The translations under genes and the position numbers were made by a program. From Acanthococcus lagerstroemiae (Eukaryota; Arthropoda; Insecta; Hemiptera; Eriococcidae): a stretch of 64,000 nt of DNA. The number at the start of each line of letters is the position of its first letter. The first letter of the stretch is position 1. The notes under the pieces were generated by a model that had not been told where the DNA came from, searched no databases, and saw nothing but the letters and a program-made list of their open reading frames with translations. The stretch spans positions 23,705,312-23,769,311 of the forward strand of contig CM063113.1 of assembly GCA_031841125.1 (NCBI GenBank), given 5' to 3'. Positions 21,170-32,998 of the stretch are shown in pieces.

Positions 21170-22330
21170 TTTTGGTAAATTGCTTAAAACAAATAGTTCA
21201 AAGCTCGTAAACTGCCTAAAACTGAATACTAGAGCAATTCCGATTAAGCATGACACGAAATAATACAATGTAAATGAAACATGACTAAAAACTACCTGAA
21301 AAGAACAAACCTGACTAAAACCAATAAAAAGAATAAAAGCTGACCAATCAAGACCGACAAAAAAAAACTGGACCCGACCAACCTAACCAAAAACGACCAT
21401 AATGGACCAAATTCAACCAACAATTACCAATTACTCAATCATAATCAAAAACGTCCTCTGCAAGTCTTACCAAAATACTGTCCAAGTTCGACCAAAAAAA
21501 TTTAAGAAAATTATCGGACATTATTCGACAGTGGTAAACCGTCCAAATGCGTTAAACAGCTAAAAACTGACGGACAGCCCAAAAGCGATGAAGTCTAAAA
21601 CTAATGAACAGCCCAAAACTGGTACAGAATTGAAATTGACGGGTAGCGTCCAAAAGTACTAAACAGCCAAAAACTGACAGACAGCCATTGCGAAGCCCAA
21701 AACTAATAAATAGCCCCAAATTGTTACGAAGTGAAACTGACAGGTAGCCTACGATATAAAACAGCTCAAAACCGTGAACAATTGAATCTGACTAAGAATA
21801 AGTAGAAACAATCCAGACCAAGCATAACCAAAGAACAAAGACAGCCAAAGGAAATGAAACATTCCAAATCTGGCCTCAACTGAATGGGCAAACGCTGACC
21901 AAGATTAACTAGAAACGAGCTACGTGCAATACGAACGGATCGTTGCATCCGGGTTAAGGTTGGGGTTGGGGGCAAACGGAGGCATTATTCTTCGAGCTGA
22001 TTTCTGGAAGATTTTATTTTCCGGATTCAGACACAAAAATGAAACTGAAGTGACTTTTTGCTTGTTTACTGAAGATGGAAATCGTTATTTTCTCCCGTGG
22101 ACTTCGATTTGCACCTTGTGAAAGAGGTCACGCTGAAGGACTAGACTCATTATGAACGAATCCGACCATAAATTACCATAAACAACATAAAATGACACTA
22201 AGTCGCCGAAAACGGTAGAAATGTTCTGACGGTAAGAACAGTCCTAAAATGTGATAAAAATCCCCTAACCAAAGAACGGCCTGAAATTGATGAACAACGG
22301 GGTGGAGATCAAATTTTTTCCTAGCTGAAA
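21170..22330 (+). repeat. Highly degenerate short-period repeat zone
   Basis: A C- and A-rich plus strand in which variants of CCAAAACTGA, ACTGACAGACAGCC, GACCAA and AATAACCAA return every 20-40 bases, too irregular to define a unit by eye. GACGGACAGCCCAAAAG at about 21570 and CTGACAGACAGCCATTGCGAAG at about 21676 are the clearest pair. A similar zone occurs at 58740-59040. A gene in either strand is not apparent. Confidence 0.45.
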
Positions 22331-22533
22331 AAGTTGGATTAGTGAATTTAAAAAGTGGCGAACATCTAGATTTTTACAAAAAAGTAGATGAAACATACAG
22401 TGCTTTCAAACTAAAATGCTATGTAAAGAATTATAGCAAAGCAGTTCACTGGTATTACAAAGTAACAGTTCTTTGGAAAATAGTGAAGGTAAGGAAAACT
22501 TGAAGGGTCAGTGTTTCTTTGCATAACCAAACA

Positions 22534-22950
22534 TTATTTGTCTGATGAAAGTTCATAATAATAGGTTAACCGACCTTTTTTCTTATTCATAGCTTTATTG
22601 AGATTGTCGACATCTTTTTTCAAAAATGTTTCCTCTTCTATCATTTTATTGGAGAAGTTCATCATTGCTTGAGTTGCCTGAATCTCAGCCATGTCATTCT
22701 TGCGCATCCCTTCCTTCAGTCGTTTATTGGCTGCTTCAAAAAGTTTTCCACAAGCTGCTCTTTTCAAGGGTTCCTCCTTCTTCCTTCTGGACGTTTTTTT
22801 TTCATCTTCAGTTTCATAGATACTTGCGTAGTTTTTCTTTGGTACGCTTCTTTCTTGGCTTTTTTTTTCATATTTTACTCTTTCTTCTTTTTCTTCTTTT
22901 TCCCAGCTCGCTCTGCCGAATAATTTTGATGACTAGCACTTGCCTTATGT
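22534..22950 (-). pseudogene. Lysine-rich coiled-coil C-terminal fragment
   Basis: The minus strand reads a charged, helix-prone peptide: ACGKLFEAANKRLKEGMRKN, then MAEIQATQAMMNFSNKM and EEETFLKKDVDNLNKAMNKK, ending at a stop at 22534. Upstream (to about 22950) the same strand is lysine-rich but contains a stop, so a complete protein is not present. Heptad-like spacing suggests a coiled coil. C-terminal tails of this style occur in Myb/SANT-like proteins carried by Harbinger-type transposons, but no DNA-binding domain is visible, so that is only a guess. It could also be the last exon of a host gene. Confidence 0.4.
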
Positions 22951-22959
22951 GCTAAAGTA

Positions 22960-24326
22960 ATCAATTTGTTTGGAATGATGAATTGATGATACAATCTACT
23001 TTATTATCATACAGTTATAGTATGATTTTTAATTGTCAATATGCAGTCCAACGTTCTCTCTTTCATTTGAATTCGTTCACCAGAAAGAATGCGAGCTGAA
23101 TCTGAAAATCTGAAAAGCAGTAGTGAGGGAAACCTCAACTTCAATTTGGACAGAGTCATTTTAACTCAAATAGTAAACCGCTACTTACATCATATTAGTC
23201 CTAAAAATTGTTTCTTTATTATTCGCATGCATTGTCATTGGAATAGAGATTCAGATTTCTTGTTCTAAAAACGTATTGTGGTCAATAAACCGAATAAAAT
23301 GTTCTATCATGTAGCTAAAGCAAAAAAAAGTGGAAAATGACATTTGAGTATAAATTTTACGAAACGAGACGAAGCCGAGTGAAGTAAATCGCAGGAGAAG
23401 TCATTTTTTACGTATTTGAAGGGGTGGCGTACGATATTTCCGTGTACAGAGGGCGATAAAGTTTTAGAATAGTGCGGTAAACCAGAAGAAAGTGGCAAAA
23501 GTGACCCATGATTGAAAATGGTGTTGAAAACTGGGTAAGTTTGGAAAAAGTGGCGCAATCCTCACACTGTGAACAGACTGAACTAGCTAAAAGTCAGAGT
23601 GGATAAGCCCGGGTGAATGGATTGGAAAATCCCATCGGAAGAGCAAAAAACTGGCTAAAAGAGCCGACTCAGCAAACAGAAATTTTTCCTGTAGTGGAAA
23701 CTAAAAAAAACTCGAAGATATTCACCACTCAAGTCTTGATTCTACCTATTAGGTGAGTTTTGGGAGACTGAGTGCTTGAGTGCTTAGTTGAAACTCAAAT
23801 TGAGTAAAACATGTCTCTTGGATCAGCCTTATTATTCCATGTGATACATGTTTTGGGTATTGAAAATGACGGAGGCAAACTGCGTGGGGTTTGGGCAAAC
23901 GATCCCGTAATACCGAAATGTTTGTATAACTTGCATGTGAGAATCTCCGTTCACGTCACACCACGTTAGTCAGTAGAAATAAGTTTTTACCAAGTACATG
24001 GATAATACATTGAAAATTACAGTAGTACACTCTGCGGGGCTTATGCAGAGCTGTCAGCGATCTGTCAACACTGCAATATTTGTTTAGAACCTCGCACAAT
24101 GTCGAAAATTATGTAACTTTAACTTGGTATAGAAGGCCACACTTACTGGTGATAATGTACTTGTGCTGAGATAAATGGTGTGCAAACTATGCTCTGCTAC
24201 CCCTTCTGGTGTCTGAATTACATACAGCACACTCTTCCGATAAAATCCATATTATTTGACAGATCCTAGCCCCCAATTACGTCAAATAATCAGAAGTGTA
24301 GGTACTGTGCAGAGCTGAATCCAGTA
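22960..24326. other. Unassigned stretch
   Basis: AT-rich with no gene recognised. A GACGAAGCCGAGTGAAG phrase at about 23370 resembles the core of the fold-back at 2973-3096. Confidence 0.35.
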
Positions 24327-24334
24327 GCAGTAGC

Positions 24335-24777
24335 CAGGGATGGAAGAATTACGAGCGTGGAACGCTGAACACCGAAAAAAAGGCCAATAGGATTTGCATT
24401 TGGCCTTCAGCATTCGCAACAATTTATTTTTGTCGAATGTGGAAAGCCGAACGCGCATGCTTTTTCTTTTCGGCATTCTTAGGCATTTAAGGTTTTTTCT
24501 TTTTTTGTGTCATGAGTTATACTGTTACTGTATACCGCAATTTATTACTATCGGCTGTTGATACTACAAAAAACCGGATTTTTTAACCTAAAAATACCTG
24601 AAAATAGAGAAATACTGAATGCCGGAAAAAGGCCAAATAGGATCGGCGTTTCGCGTTTCGCATTCGTGCAAATGCTTCTTGATCGAATGTTAAACGCCGA
24701 AAGCAAATGCTTTTCGGCTATTTTTCAGACGGGGATGCCGAACACTAATGCTTTTTTCTTTCGTCGTTCCATGCTTG
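24335..24777. mobile_element. hAT-like element (CAGGGATG ends), 443 bp
   Basis: Starts CAGGGATGGAAGA and ends TTCCATGCTTG. Flanks GCAGTAGC (24327-24334) and GTGGTAGC (24778-24785) match 6 of 8. The interior has two diverged copies of a module, GGCCAATAGGAT...GCATTCG...TCGAATG...GCCGAA, at about 24390-24470 and 24630-24720. Related at its ends to the 160-bp MITE at 17800. No transposase. Confidence 0.65.
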
Positions 24778-24785
24778 GTGGTAGC

Positions 24786-25329
24786 TGCGAAAAAGTTACA
24801 TCAAACTGACAAGAGCAGTGCTAGGGTCGAAGCACGAAACAGCGAAGCGTTTAAAACTTCAGATGGAAGATTGTTTCGCCTCCAGTGCTGTACTCAGTTT
24901 ACATCACACTTCGTCCCGTCTTCGTTAGTTGGTCACTGAAACACTGGTTCTTGTCCAGAAACCAGAGTTCGTCTTGAACCCAAAGCTGTTCTGACTTGTT
25001 TTCAGCTCCAGCAAAAAATTCTTGAAAGATTCTGGTGTCGGTTCGATCGAAAATGTGGTTTTGCATCCTACTCTCCACATTTTTACGGAGCGGGTGGAGT
25101 GCAGGGAAAGATAAGGAGGGGGAGGATGCGGTGAAGGCAGGGGAAGTAGAGAGAGACTACAGTTCTCTGTGAAAATCTTCTATTGGGAGTTCCGAGCTCC
25201 GGGTCTCTGGTTTTTTATTTTTAGGAAAATACGTAGATTCAAGAATTCAAATATCTTGACCTTTGGCAAGATGACTTGCTTGTCCACCGTCATGCCCTTT
25301 GCCATATTTAATGTTATTATACTCCTTAG
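24786..25329. other. Unassigned stretch
   Basis: Nothing recognised except that the right part (from about 25250) may be the 3' untranslated end of the minus-strand LINE that follows. Confidence 0.35.
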
Positions 25330-26384
25330 TCTCTCGACTAGTAGGTTGCGTCTCTCCACTTTTTTCTCTCCTGCGCTAATTTTTTCATTTCTGAGAAAGA
25401 CTTGCACTTTGCATCCTTCATTATCTGCTCTTCATAGCTCATTGTTTGCCTTCCTTCTTACCCTCAGACACTCCCTCTAGCAGTAATGACAATATCCCTG
25501 GATGTATTATACATATTATCACCTATTATTTTATCTCTTCTCTTCACGGTTAAATTCCAAATTTCTTATTTCCTTCCTATTCGCCTCAATATTTCCTCAT
25601 TCCTGATCTTTTCTGTTCATTTAATTTTCAACATTCTCCGATAACATCACATTTCAAAAGCTTCTACCTTTTTTCTTTCTTGTGTTCCAATTGTCTAGGT
25701 CTCACACCCATACAATGCAATATTGTAAATATACGTTTGAAGAAATCTCAGTCTTACTTTCAAATCTATATTATATGCTAATTTGCTTTGAATATGTTCT
25801 CCTTTTTGAAAAAGCTCTTTTAGCTTGTTCTATTCTACTTTTTATTTCTGTTTGATTTCATCTTGCGTTATCAGACGACCTAAGTATTTAAATTTCTTTA
25901 CCCCCTGTATTTATTCACTTCCTATTTCCATATTTATTGGATTTTGTTTCTAACTATTGAATACCATCACTTTCGTTTTATTTTTATTCATCTTCGTTTT
26001 ATATTTTTTTGTTATCAGTTTTTCATCCACTTTTTTCGATGTTTTTTTAGTTCTTCTTTCCACTATTGCAGTGTCATCTGCAAACTTTATCATTCTGTCT
26101 CCGCTTGTACTATCACGCCTAATTTCCTTTCATTTTTTTTCTTTAATTACGTTATCTATAAATAGGTTAAGTCATACTGGTGATAAACAGCAACCTTGTC
26201 TCACTCCTTTTTGGACTTCTGCTTCTCCCACTTCATCCTCTATTTATATTTGAGCCATTTGATCCTTGTATAGGTTCCATGTTACTTTTCTTTCCTTATC
26301 TATTTAACTCCTGTCTTCTTCGAAATTGAAAACATTTTGGGCCATTCAACATTACCAAAAGCTTTTTCTAAACCTACAAATGCT

Positions 26385-26661
26385 CAGTAGCGTGCTAGGA
26401 TTTTTCCAGAGGGGATGGGGAGGGGAAAGTAAGTTTTTCAAGGGAAAAAAGTCGGAAATTGAGGTATTTTTTAAAAATCGCCGATGTTAGAGGACTATTT
26501 TATAAAAATGAAGGTAAAATTACTGCTCGAGCAAAAATTTTTCGAAAAATAAATGTTTTAAAGGCGAAAAATTGCTCATTTTTGCTTATTTTGCATTCAA
26601 TTTTAGGTGCCTTGAGGTGGGCGGGGGGCATTCGCCCCATTCCCCCTTGGCTACGCCGTTG
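26385..26661. mobile_element. hAT-like MITE (GTGGCGTAGCC family), 277 bp
   Basis: Starts CAGTAGCGTGCTAGG and ends GGCTACGCCGTTG. The interior (GTCGGAAATTGAGG, GAGGACTATTTTATAAAAAT, TACTGCTCGAGCAAAAATTTT) is nearly the same as at 59101 and the reverse complement of 13905. It separates the GFRKGRG and LEKAF blocks of the LINE reverse transcriptase. No convincing 8-bp duplication remains. Confidence 0.88.
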
Positions 26662-27685
26662 ATATGTATTCAAACCTTTTTTTCTAATAAAAGCTTCAAA
26701 CATGAAATTACTTTCCTAGTTCCTCTTCCTTTTCTGAATCCAAACTGATCTTCTCCCACTCTTTCTTCCATTTTGCTTAGCATTGTCTTATTTATTATCC
26801 TGACTAGAATCTTTGATACATGTGATAGCAAACTTATAGTACGATAATCTTCACATTTGCTTGCCCCAGCTTTTTTAGAGATCCTAATCAACCTGATTTT
26901 CTGGAAACCTATTGGCATTTCTCCTTCCTCATACATTCCACAAATTAAGTAATTCGTAAAAAATATTTAAAACTGCTTTTGCGCGTCTCAACAACTCACT
27001 ATAGGAATTTTATCAACTCCTGCTTTACCTGCTTTCATTTTTTTCAGAGCTTTATCAAATTCCGATCTCAAAATAGGATTTCCTCTTTCTTTATTCTCCG
27101 TACTATATCTTCTCTGTCCATACATTTACTTATGCCTGCTCCATTCTTATACAGTTTCTCAACATATCTCGCCCATCTTTTTCCATCTTTTTATTTTGTC
27201 TTTTTCGAAGTCTAATTTCCTTTTTCATCCCTTAAATTATTTGTTCTCTTTGTTCTTGCTCTAAAATATCTTTTTACTTTAATATGTCTGGTCAGTTTTT
27301 CCTGGTTTCATTTGCTCCCCAATTTCCTCACAATTCTGATTAATTCATTTTTCTTTGGCCTTCTTACATTCTCTCTTTATTTAATTTCTTGAAGCTTTAT
27401 ATTTGTCCTTACTTCTTCTATTATTGGCTTATTTATACTTTCTTTCTTCATTAACTCTAGTATCTCGGTTTTCTTTTTTCTATTATTTGAGTATTCTAAT
27501 GTCTCTCTTGCTGCCAGATTTATTTATCCACTCCTCTTCAATATCATTTCCTTCCTGTGATTTACAAAAGTTCTTTCGTATTTTTTTTTTGTTGATATTC
27601 TTCTCTTTTCTTTATCCCTTTTAATAACTCCTGATTCTATTTTGTTTTTACATTCTTCTTATTCATCTTTTTAAATTTAAAACCA

Positions 27686-27895
27686 GCTGTACACCTTCAG
27701 TAAAAATGATCTCATGTAAAATAATCACTAAAATGATCTAAGGTCATTAAAAATTCAAAACGATTTGAATTATTAATGACGCTTGATCATTTTTAATGAT
27801 CTCTTATCATTAAAATGATGACCTTGTTCTTTGTACACGTTCACTATTATTGACGCAGCACTCAATAATGATCATTTTTATTGACCGTGTACAGC
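27686..27895. mobile_element. MITE with GCTGTACAC ends, 210 bp
   Basis: Inverted termini GCTGTACACCTTCAGTAAAA and the complement of GACCGTGTACAGC, about 26 bases with three mismatches. The interior is rich in palindromic ATGATC/TTAATGATC words. Flanks ATTTAAAACC and ATTTAAACCT suggest a roughly 9-bp duplication with one indel. It sits immediately after the endonuclease part of the minus-strand LINE. Superfamily uncertain. Confidence 0.75.
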
Positions 27896-28521
27896 GGATT
27901 TAAACCTACATTTCATTACTACTAAATTGTGATCAGTACCTACATCCACTTCTGGGTATGTCTTACAACACAATATTTTATTTTTATATCTTCTTTTCGT
28001 CATGATATAATCTATTTGATATCTTCTTTCATTTCCAGGGGTTTCCAAGTTATTTCCTGCTCTAATGGTTTTTACTAAACAGAGTGTTTTCAATAACTGG
28101 TTTATATTATTCATAAGATTCTGTGAGCCTCGCCCCTCTTTATTTCGCTCTCCTAAACCATGCTCTCCGCATACCCCTTCTTTTTTTCCCTTCTACTCTG
28201 GCGTTCCCATCTCCTATTATAATTAAATTTCCTTTTCCTTTTACCTTGCTTAATACGTCATAAATTTCTTCACAAATTTTTTTCACTTCTTCACTATAAC
28301 TTTCTGTCGGCATATAAACTTGAATTACCTATCACTAGATACTGATTTTGCTGAAATTCTCTCCATTAATATTCTCTCACTATGTTGGGTATAACTTTTC
28401 ACTTTATTCCCTACAGTCTTATTCAGGATAATACCTACGCCTGCTTGCCCTCTTTTCGCTGCTGTATTAATTATTCTATTCTCCCATGTCCAAAAATCAT
28501 TTTCTTCTGGCCATCGCACTA

Positions 28522-28650
28522 AGTGCGGGAACCTGCCATTTTGTATCCAACCGTGTCCGTGGATGCAGCATCCGGCTATGCGGAGCGTACCGCGTAGTCA
28601 ATTCGGCATCGACGGGCGCGGTTGGATACAAAATGGCAGGTTTCCGCACT
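28522..28650. mobile_element. Fold-back element, copy 3 (inside the LINE endonuclease)
   Basis: Arms AGTGCGGGAACCTGCCATTTTG and the complement of CAGGTTTCCGCACT pair almost perfectly. The core reads GGCTATGCGGAGCGTACCGCG. It falls between the TWNV and RWPEENDFW blocks of the LINE endonuclease. Candidate flank remnants (CAGTACGA / TAGTGCGA on the minus strand) match only 6 of 8. Confidence 0.85.
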
Positions 28651-28740
28651 CGTACTGATACAGATCTTTGTCGTCACATTCCATGTTCCTATTCTCAATT
28701 CTGATAGTTTCTTACTAGGTAGTTTCCGCCCGGACATCCA

Positions 28741-29189
28741 AATGGGAGACTTTTTACGTCCGGAATTACGAGTATTATTAACTTTGTGAGTTGCTATCGT
28801 AATTGTGACGGTGGAGACGCATCTCCAGGGACGAATACTGATGTAGTTTCCCCTTGCTTTAATCAAGTTATCTGTCGGAGTTTTCCTTCTGCTGTGTGTC
28901 TTTAGTTTCTCTTTAAGTCCCCTTACCACTCTAAGGTAGAACATAGTGGGAGCATATTTAATACAAGCAATGGGGGAGGGGGTCGACAAAAAATGTAAAC
29001 TGAAAATCGGTACCGCTGGTCAGTGTGGCATGGTTGCTTATGTTTTGCCGTCTTCATCAGTGACATTTACTGTTCTACTACATCAGATGAACCAAAGTAC
29101 AACGGTCGTCATCTAACCCAATTTTGTGACTATGTCATATCAGCTTCGCGAACATGCTTTCAGATTTGCAGGTTACTCCCCAGAGGTCT
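28741..29189. other. Unassigned stretch upstream of the minus-strand LINE
   Basis: Probably the 5' untranslated part of the LINE and flank. The apparent 137-codon minus-strand frame 28576-28989 crosses the fold-back, so only its inner part (the LINE endonuclease start) is meaningful. Confidence 0.4.
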
Positions 29190-29311
29190 GGTCATGACCC
29201 AAAGAATGGGAGTGTTAGGGCGGGCGCTAAAATTAGAAAAATCCTATTTGACAAAGTCGCAAGGGTTGGAGGGGGTCTAGATTTCGTGCCCCCCCCCTGG
29301 TTACGCCACTA
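29190..29311. mobile_element. Partial GTGGCGTAGCC-family MITE
   Basis: GCTAAAATTAGAAAAATC, ACAAAGTCGCAAGGG and the right end CCCCTGGTTACGCCACTA closely follow the MITE at 56111-56259. The left terminus is not recognisable, so the copy is truncated. Confidence 0.6.
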
Positions 29312-31611
29312 CCCCACCGCAGCGAATTTGATTTGTATAGTTTTCTCCAACAAGTCCATAAGGGACAATCATCTCCAGCGACAGCTTGAAGAAATTCAGC
29401 TTATAAGCTGTCGGTTCAGATCATCTGTGTACCGTGGATGTTTTCTCTATCGCCCTATACGTTTAAAGCCTGTCGAACGCTAGCAGCCACAAATCTCCAA
29501 AACCGGTAGCCAGCCGGCATTTTTACGTAAATTTTGTCTAAATTATCGACCTTGTAACACTCGAACTATTCCGTTTAACATTTCCTGTCGAGATGTCGAG
29601 AAGTCGAGATTGAAAACACACATATTATTCGAAAACGACACGAGGGACACGACACGTCGCTTCGTAATACATTAACATTCAACTTCTACACTTCTAGTCG
29701 TGCCACAGCTGTGAAGCGGCCCGGCACGAAGTTTTCCTCGAAATTCGGTCATTTTTTATTGTTCTTCCCGATTTTGAAATCTCCAGCAGCTTAACATAGT
29801 TCGTCGATGAAGGTCAGTTATACAACTTACGAGTTACGACCTTTCGAAGTCAGCTCTCCTCTCTGCTCGAATGACGTCGACGTGCGATTCATTAATTTTA
29901 CTTGTTCATAGAAAAATAATTACCGGTCGGGACAGCAGAGCCGGTTCGATGCGATCGCGGACTGTTATCACTCATTCAGACTGATATCATTGGACAAGGC
30001 CATGTTGCAGCGTTTACAGCACTCTGGCACTGCACCATACTTACACCTGTAGTGCACAAATGGTGTTCGCTGTGTACGGCATCGACAGCGACCTGCCATA
30101 TGCCATTCATATTGATAAAGAAAGTTTCCCGGAAATCGTATAGATAAGAATTTCCAGACTGCTTGGCTTGAAGTAGTAATAACTCCCAACTAATGAAATA
30201 GGTTATCGGTCAGATAAAAATAGAGGCAGAACTCGCGAAGTTGAAAAAAAAAATGAATGCTCGGTCGAGAGAAAAGTTTAGTAGTTCAGTAAGCAGTACG
30301 AGCCGACTTAGCCCATACGATGCGTCAAAGCGACGTTGAGAAAGGAAAAATTTCCCAGGAGCCCTATCGGCGTAGAAATGTACAAAGTTAATTGAAATAT
30401 CAGTCTCTCTGGCAAGTGTTAATAAGAAAAATAATTATACGGTTATGGCGTCTGTCACCGAAGTAATTTAAATGTTCGAGTAATTCATCGGCAAGAATTT
30501 CAATTAGCGACCGATGAAGTCGGCCTCTGGTTGAAGGCATTATTACTCTCTCGAAAGAGAAATGGATAATTTTACAAAAATGGAATCGCTGTCTCAATTG
30601 AGGAAGTGCGAAGCAAGAGAACGGGCATGTATTACATTCCACATAATTCCGACGAGCGGTAATAATATTATGGTGCCCAGCTTTGCAGTTTCCGTTTTCC
30701 AATTAATTTTAGAATACCGAGATCTGGTATACAGTGAATTTCTACAGTTATTGGGAAATCATGTCGGCGGCAGATCAAAGGAAAATGAGAGAAACGTAGT
30801 TCGGACTTCGCTTATGAAAATTTATTTGTTCGAAAAGAAAAATTGAAAAGGAAGCTCGAGACTGGATGTGAAGAAACGTCTCTTGCGATGATTCTGCTTG
30901 GATGGAGGGCTACACTGTGAATGCAATTTAGTTCAAAACCCATCTTTTAAGTCCACTTCTTCACGATATATTTTGAAAACCCGTCTTGATTCTATAACCA
31001 AAGGGCAGTGGATCCATGTTCGTACTTTTTTTTTCTCACACTGGAGGTGTACTATCTGCTGCCAAACTTGACTTTCCTTCTCTGAGCCTTCCCCCTGAGC
31101 CCAGTATAGGAAAAAGCTACCCAATTTCTCTTAATCCGTTGGGAAGGGAATACATTCCTCGCACCAAGTCTTCGCTCAAATCAGATTTCCCTGTGATTAG
31201 ATTTTCTTTACCCCTCTCTCCTCCCGTCCTGTTGATCTTTCACCGTCTCGTGGGTAACCTAAGATTCAGCAAGACAACGCAAGCAATGATGTCCAGGCAG
31301 ACAGTTAGGTACTCAGACAGACATACCGTGCGGCAGATTCTTTTTATATCGTTCCCGACTTGTGATCAGGTCAAACTTGTAGACCCAGCAAATTAAATTT
31401 CGAAATCCATCACGCCTCTGTATGGTATAGTATGTACCACATCCCACCCCTTAAGGAAATCTTTTGATTGTGGTATCATGTTTCGTATCATAATTGAAGA
31501 CCAAAAATGTCATCTCCTCTTCCTTTGCATGAAAAAGGAATCGCAGAGTTAAGATCCACGCAGGCCTGAAGTACTGAAATATTGGGTGTGTATGCCCCAA
31601 TCGCCACTGAG
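29312..31611. other. Unassigned stretch
   Basis: About 2.3 kb without a recognised repeat or gene. It is less repetitive than the rest of the window, so it could be host intron or intergenic DNA. Short frames (29968-30189 minus, with several cysteines; 30562-30846 plus; 31016-31396 plus) carry no domain that I know. Confidence 0.35.
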
Positions 31612-31619
31612 CTGATGGT

Positions 31620-31798
31620 AGAGCACCTGGAAAACCCCGAGTATGGATTTCCGCCATCTTGAGTCCAACCGCGCCCGTCGATGCCAAACTAACTATCCGG
31701 TACGCTCCGCTAGCTCCGCATAGTTGGATTCGGCATCAACGGGCGCGGCTGGACTCAAGGTGGCGGATGTCCATACTCGGTTGTTTGCAGGTGCTCTA
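31620..31798. mobile_element. Fold-back element, copy 4, with 8-bp duplication
   Basis: CTGATGGT flanks it perfectly at 31612-31619 and 31799-31806. Arms of about 75 bases run inward from AGAGCACCTGG through CCGAGTATGGA, CCGCCATCTTGAGTCCAACC and GCGCCCGTCGATGCC. The centre contains GGTACGCTCCGCTAGCTCCG. It is the longest and best-bounded copy and defines the outer end (AGAGCACCTGG) of the family. Confidence 0.88.
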
Positions 31799-31806
31799 CT
31801 GATGGT

Positions 31807-32870
31807 TCACCTAACTTGTCTGAGTGAATCTGAATAAACATGTTGAACCTTATCAATCTTAATAAGTTTCTTCATATAGTCCTAACGAGTCTTCTGGAGT
31901 CTTAATGAATACTAACATAATACTAACGAGTCGTAATGAATGTTTAATACACTTCATGAGTCTGAATTAGTTTTAAACCAGTTTCGATGACTTTTGTCCC
32001 AAGTTCTAACGAATCATTATTAGTCTTTACAGCGTATTAACGAGTTTGAGCAGACTCTCTAGATGTCTTGAGAAAAAATCTTGATTTTAACGAGTCACAG
32101 TGAGTCCCAACTGAATCTTAAGGAGCTGTAATACGCTGAAGGAAACTTGATGAGTTATAATCGATTTCAACAAATCGTGCAAAGTCTCAGTGTCTTCAGA
32201 AGTTTTAATAAGTCTTCATAATGAGTCTTGATAGTTTTCATCAGTTTGAATGTGGCTTTTCAAGCAGAATCTTGTAGTCGTATTTACTCTCAACCAGTTT
32301 AGTGGCGTAAATAAGGGAAAATATTGAAACACCCCTCACACAGACAGGGAAAAAGTAAAATTTACAACTTGTGAAGTCAGCTCCGGGTTTACCTATAGGC
32401 ACAGCAAACATCGGCTTAGAACGGCCGATTTTGAGGGGTGGCCGAATTTTGAGCATTTTTGCCTTCAGCATATTGGTGTATGCCACCAGCCAGACACGGC
32501 AGTGTAAATAAAAGGCTACTGAATAGATACGTAAAAAATGTTTTCCGGCTAAGTGGCTCGAGGTCCGAGTGCTTGTAAACGGCCTTAATCTTAATCCGGG
32601 GCTGTGTGAAGTTACATTTCAAATTCGAAGAGACTTCTTCTTCTACCTTTCGTTTATCAAACAAAATTTTGGCAAAATTCTGACACACGATCTTTTTCTT
32701 CTGCTTAAAATTGGGCAAAATTTGAACATGAGACTTTTTTGCTTGCTGAGCGAAATTCTGCTGATCCATCCCCCCCCCCCTCTCAGGAAAACGTCGAGTG
32801 TGCATTAACTGGTCTTATATAACTACGTCTTAACGAGTCTTAATATTTTTAACGATCTCTTTTCCTAACT
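31807..32870 (+). repeat. Degenerate GAGTCTTAATGA repeat zone
   Basis: Variants of GAGTCTTAATGAAT, CTAACGAGTC and TTTTAACGAGTC recur every 20-35 bases from about 31815 to 32245 and again at 32815-32870. The clearest are GAGTCTTCTGGAGTCTTAAT near 31890 and ACGTCTTAACGAGTCTTAAT near 32825. The block 32246-32814 between them is not clearly part of the pattern and holds no recognised gene. Confidence 0.5.
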
Positions 32871-32998
32871 TATCTGTTGTCACGTTGAGTTATTTCTCTC
32901 GTTGTTTCTCTTTCTTGTTACTCCTAGTGGCGTAGATCAGCAAAGAGAAGTTGAGCCATGAAGGAGTAGAAGGAGAGCTCCTAATTTATTATGATTTC

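Larger units (their letters stand above)
25330..28740 (-). pseudogene. RTE-like LINE with endonuclease and reverse transcriptase
   Basis: Read on the minus strand from 28740. The endonuclease starts with SELRIGTWNVTT (about 28710-28690), continues RWPEENDFWTWENR and QAGVGIILNKTVGNK (28519-28325) and ends NERRYQIDYIMTKRR and VDVGTDHNLVVMKC (about 28050-27900), the AP-endonuclease QxDY...SDH-type block. The reverse transcriptase has ISKKAGASKCEDYRTISLL and QFGFRKGRGTRKV (26936-26670), then GLEKAFGNVEW (about 26380), VRQGCCLSPV, IKFADDTAIV, LGRLITQDE and ALYGCET. The C-terminal tail has MKDAKCKSFSEMKKLAQ near 25370. Stops, frameshifts and a gap of some tens of codons near the endonuclease start show it is inactive. 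Three DNA elements lie within it. Confidence 0.9.

Noticed and set aside
22626..22955. Plus-strand hydrophobic frames of 84-109 codons
   Set aside because: Antisense shadows of the lysine-rich minus-strand peptide.
25944..27624. Several hydrophobic plus-strand frames as membrane proteins
   Set aside because: Antisense of the A-rich RTE-like LINE on the minus strand, which gives phenylalanine- and serine-rich frames.
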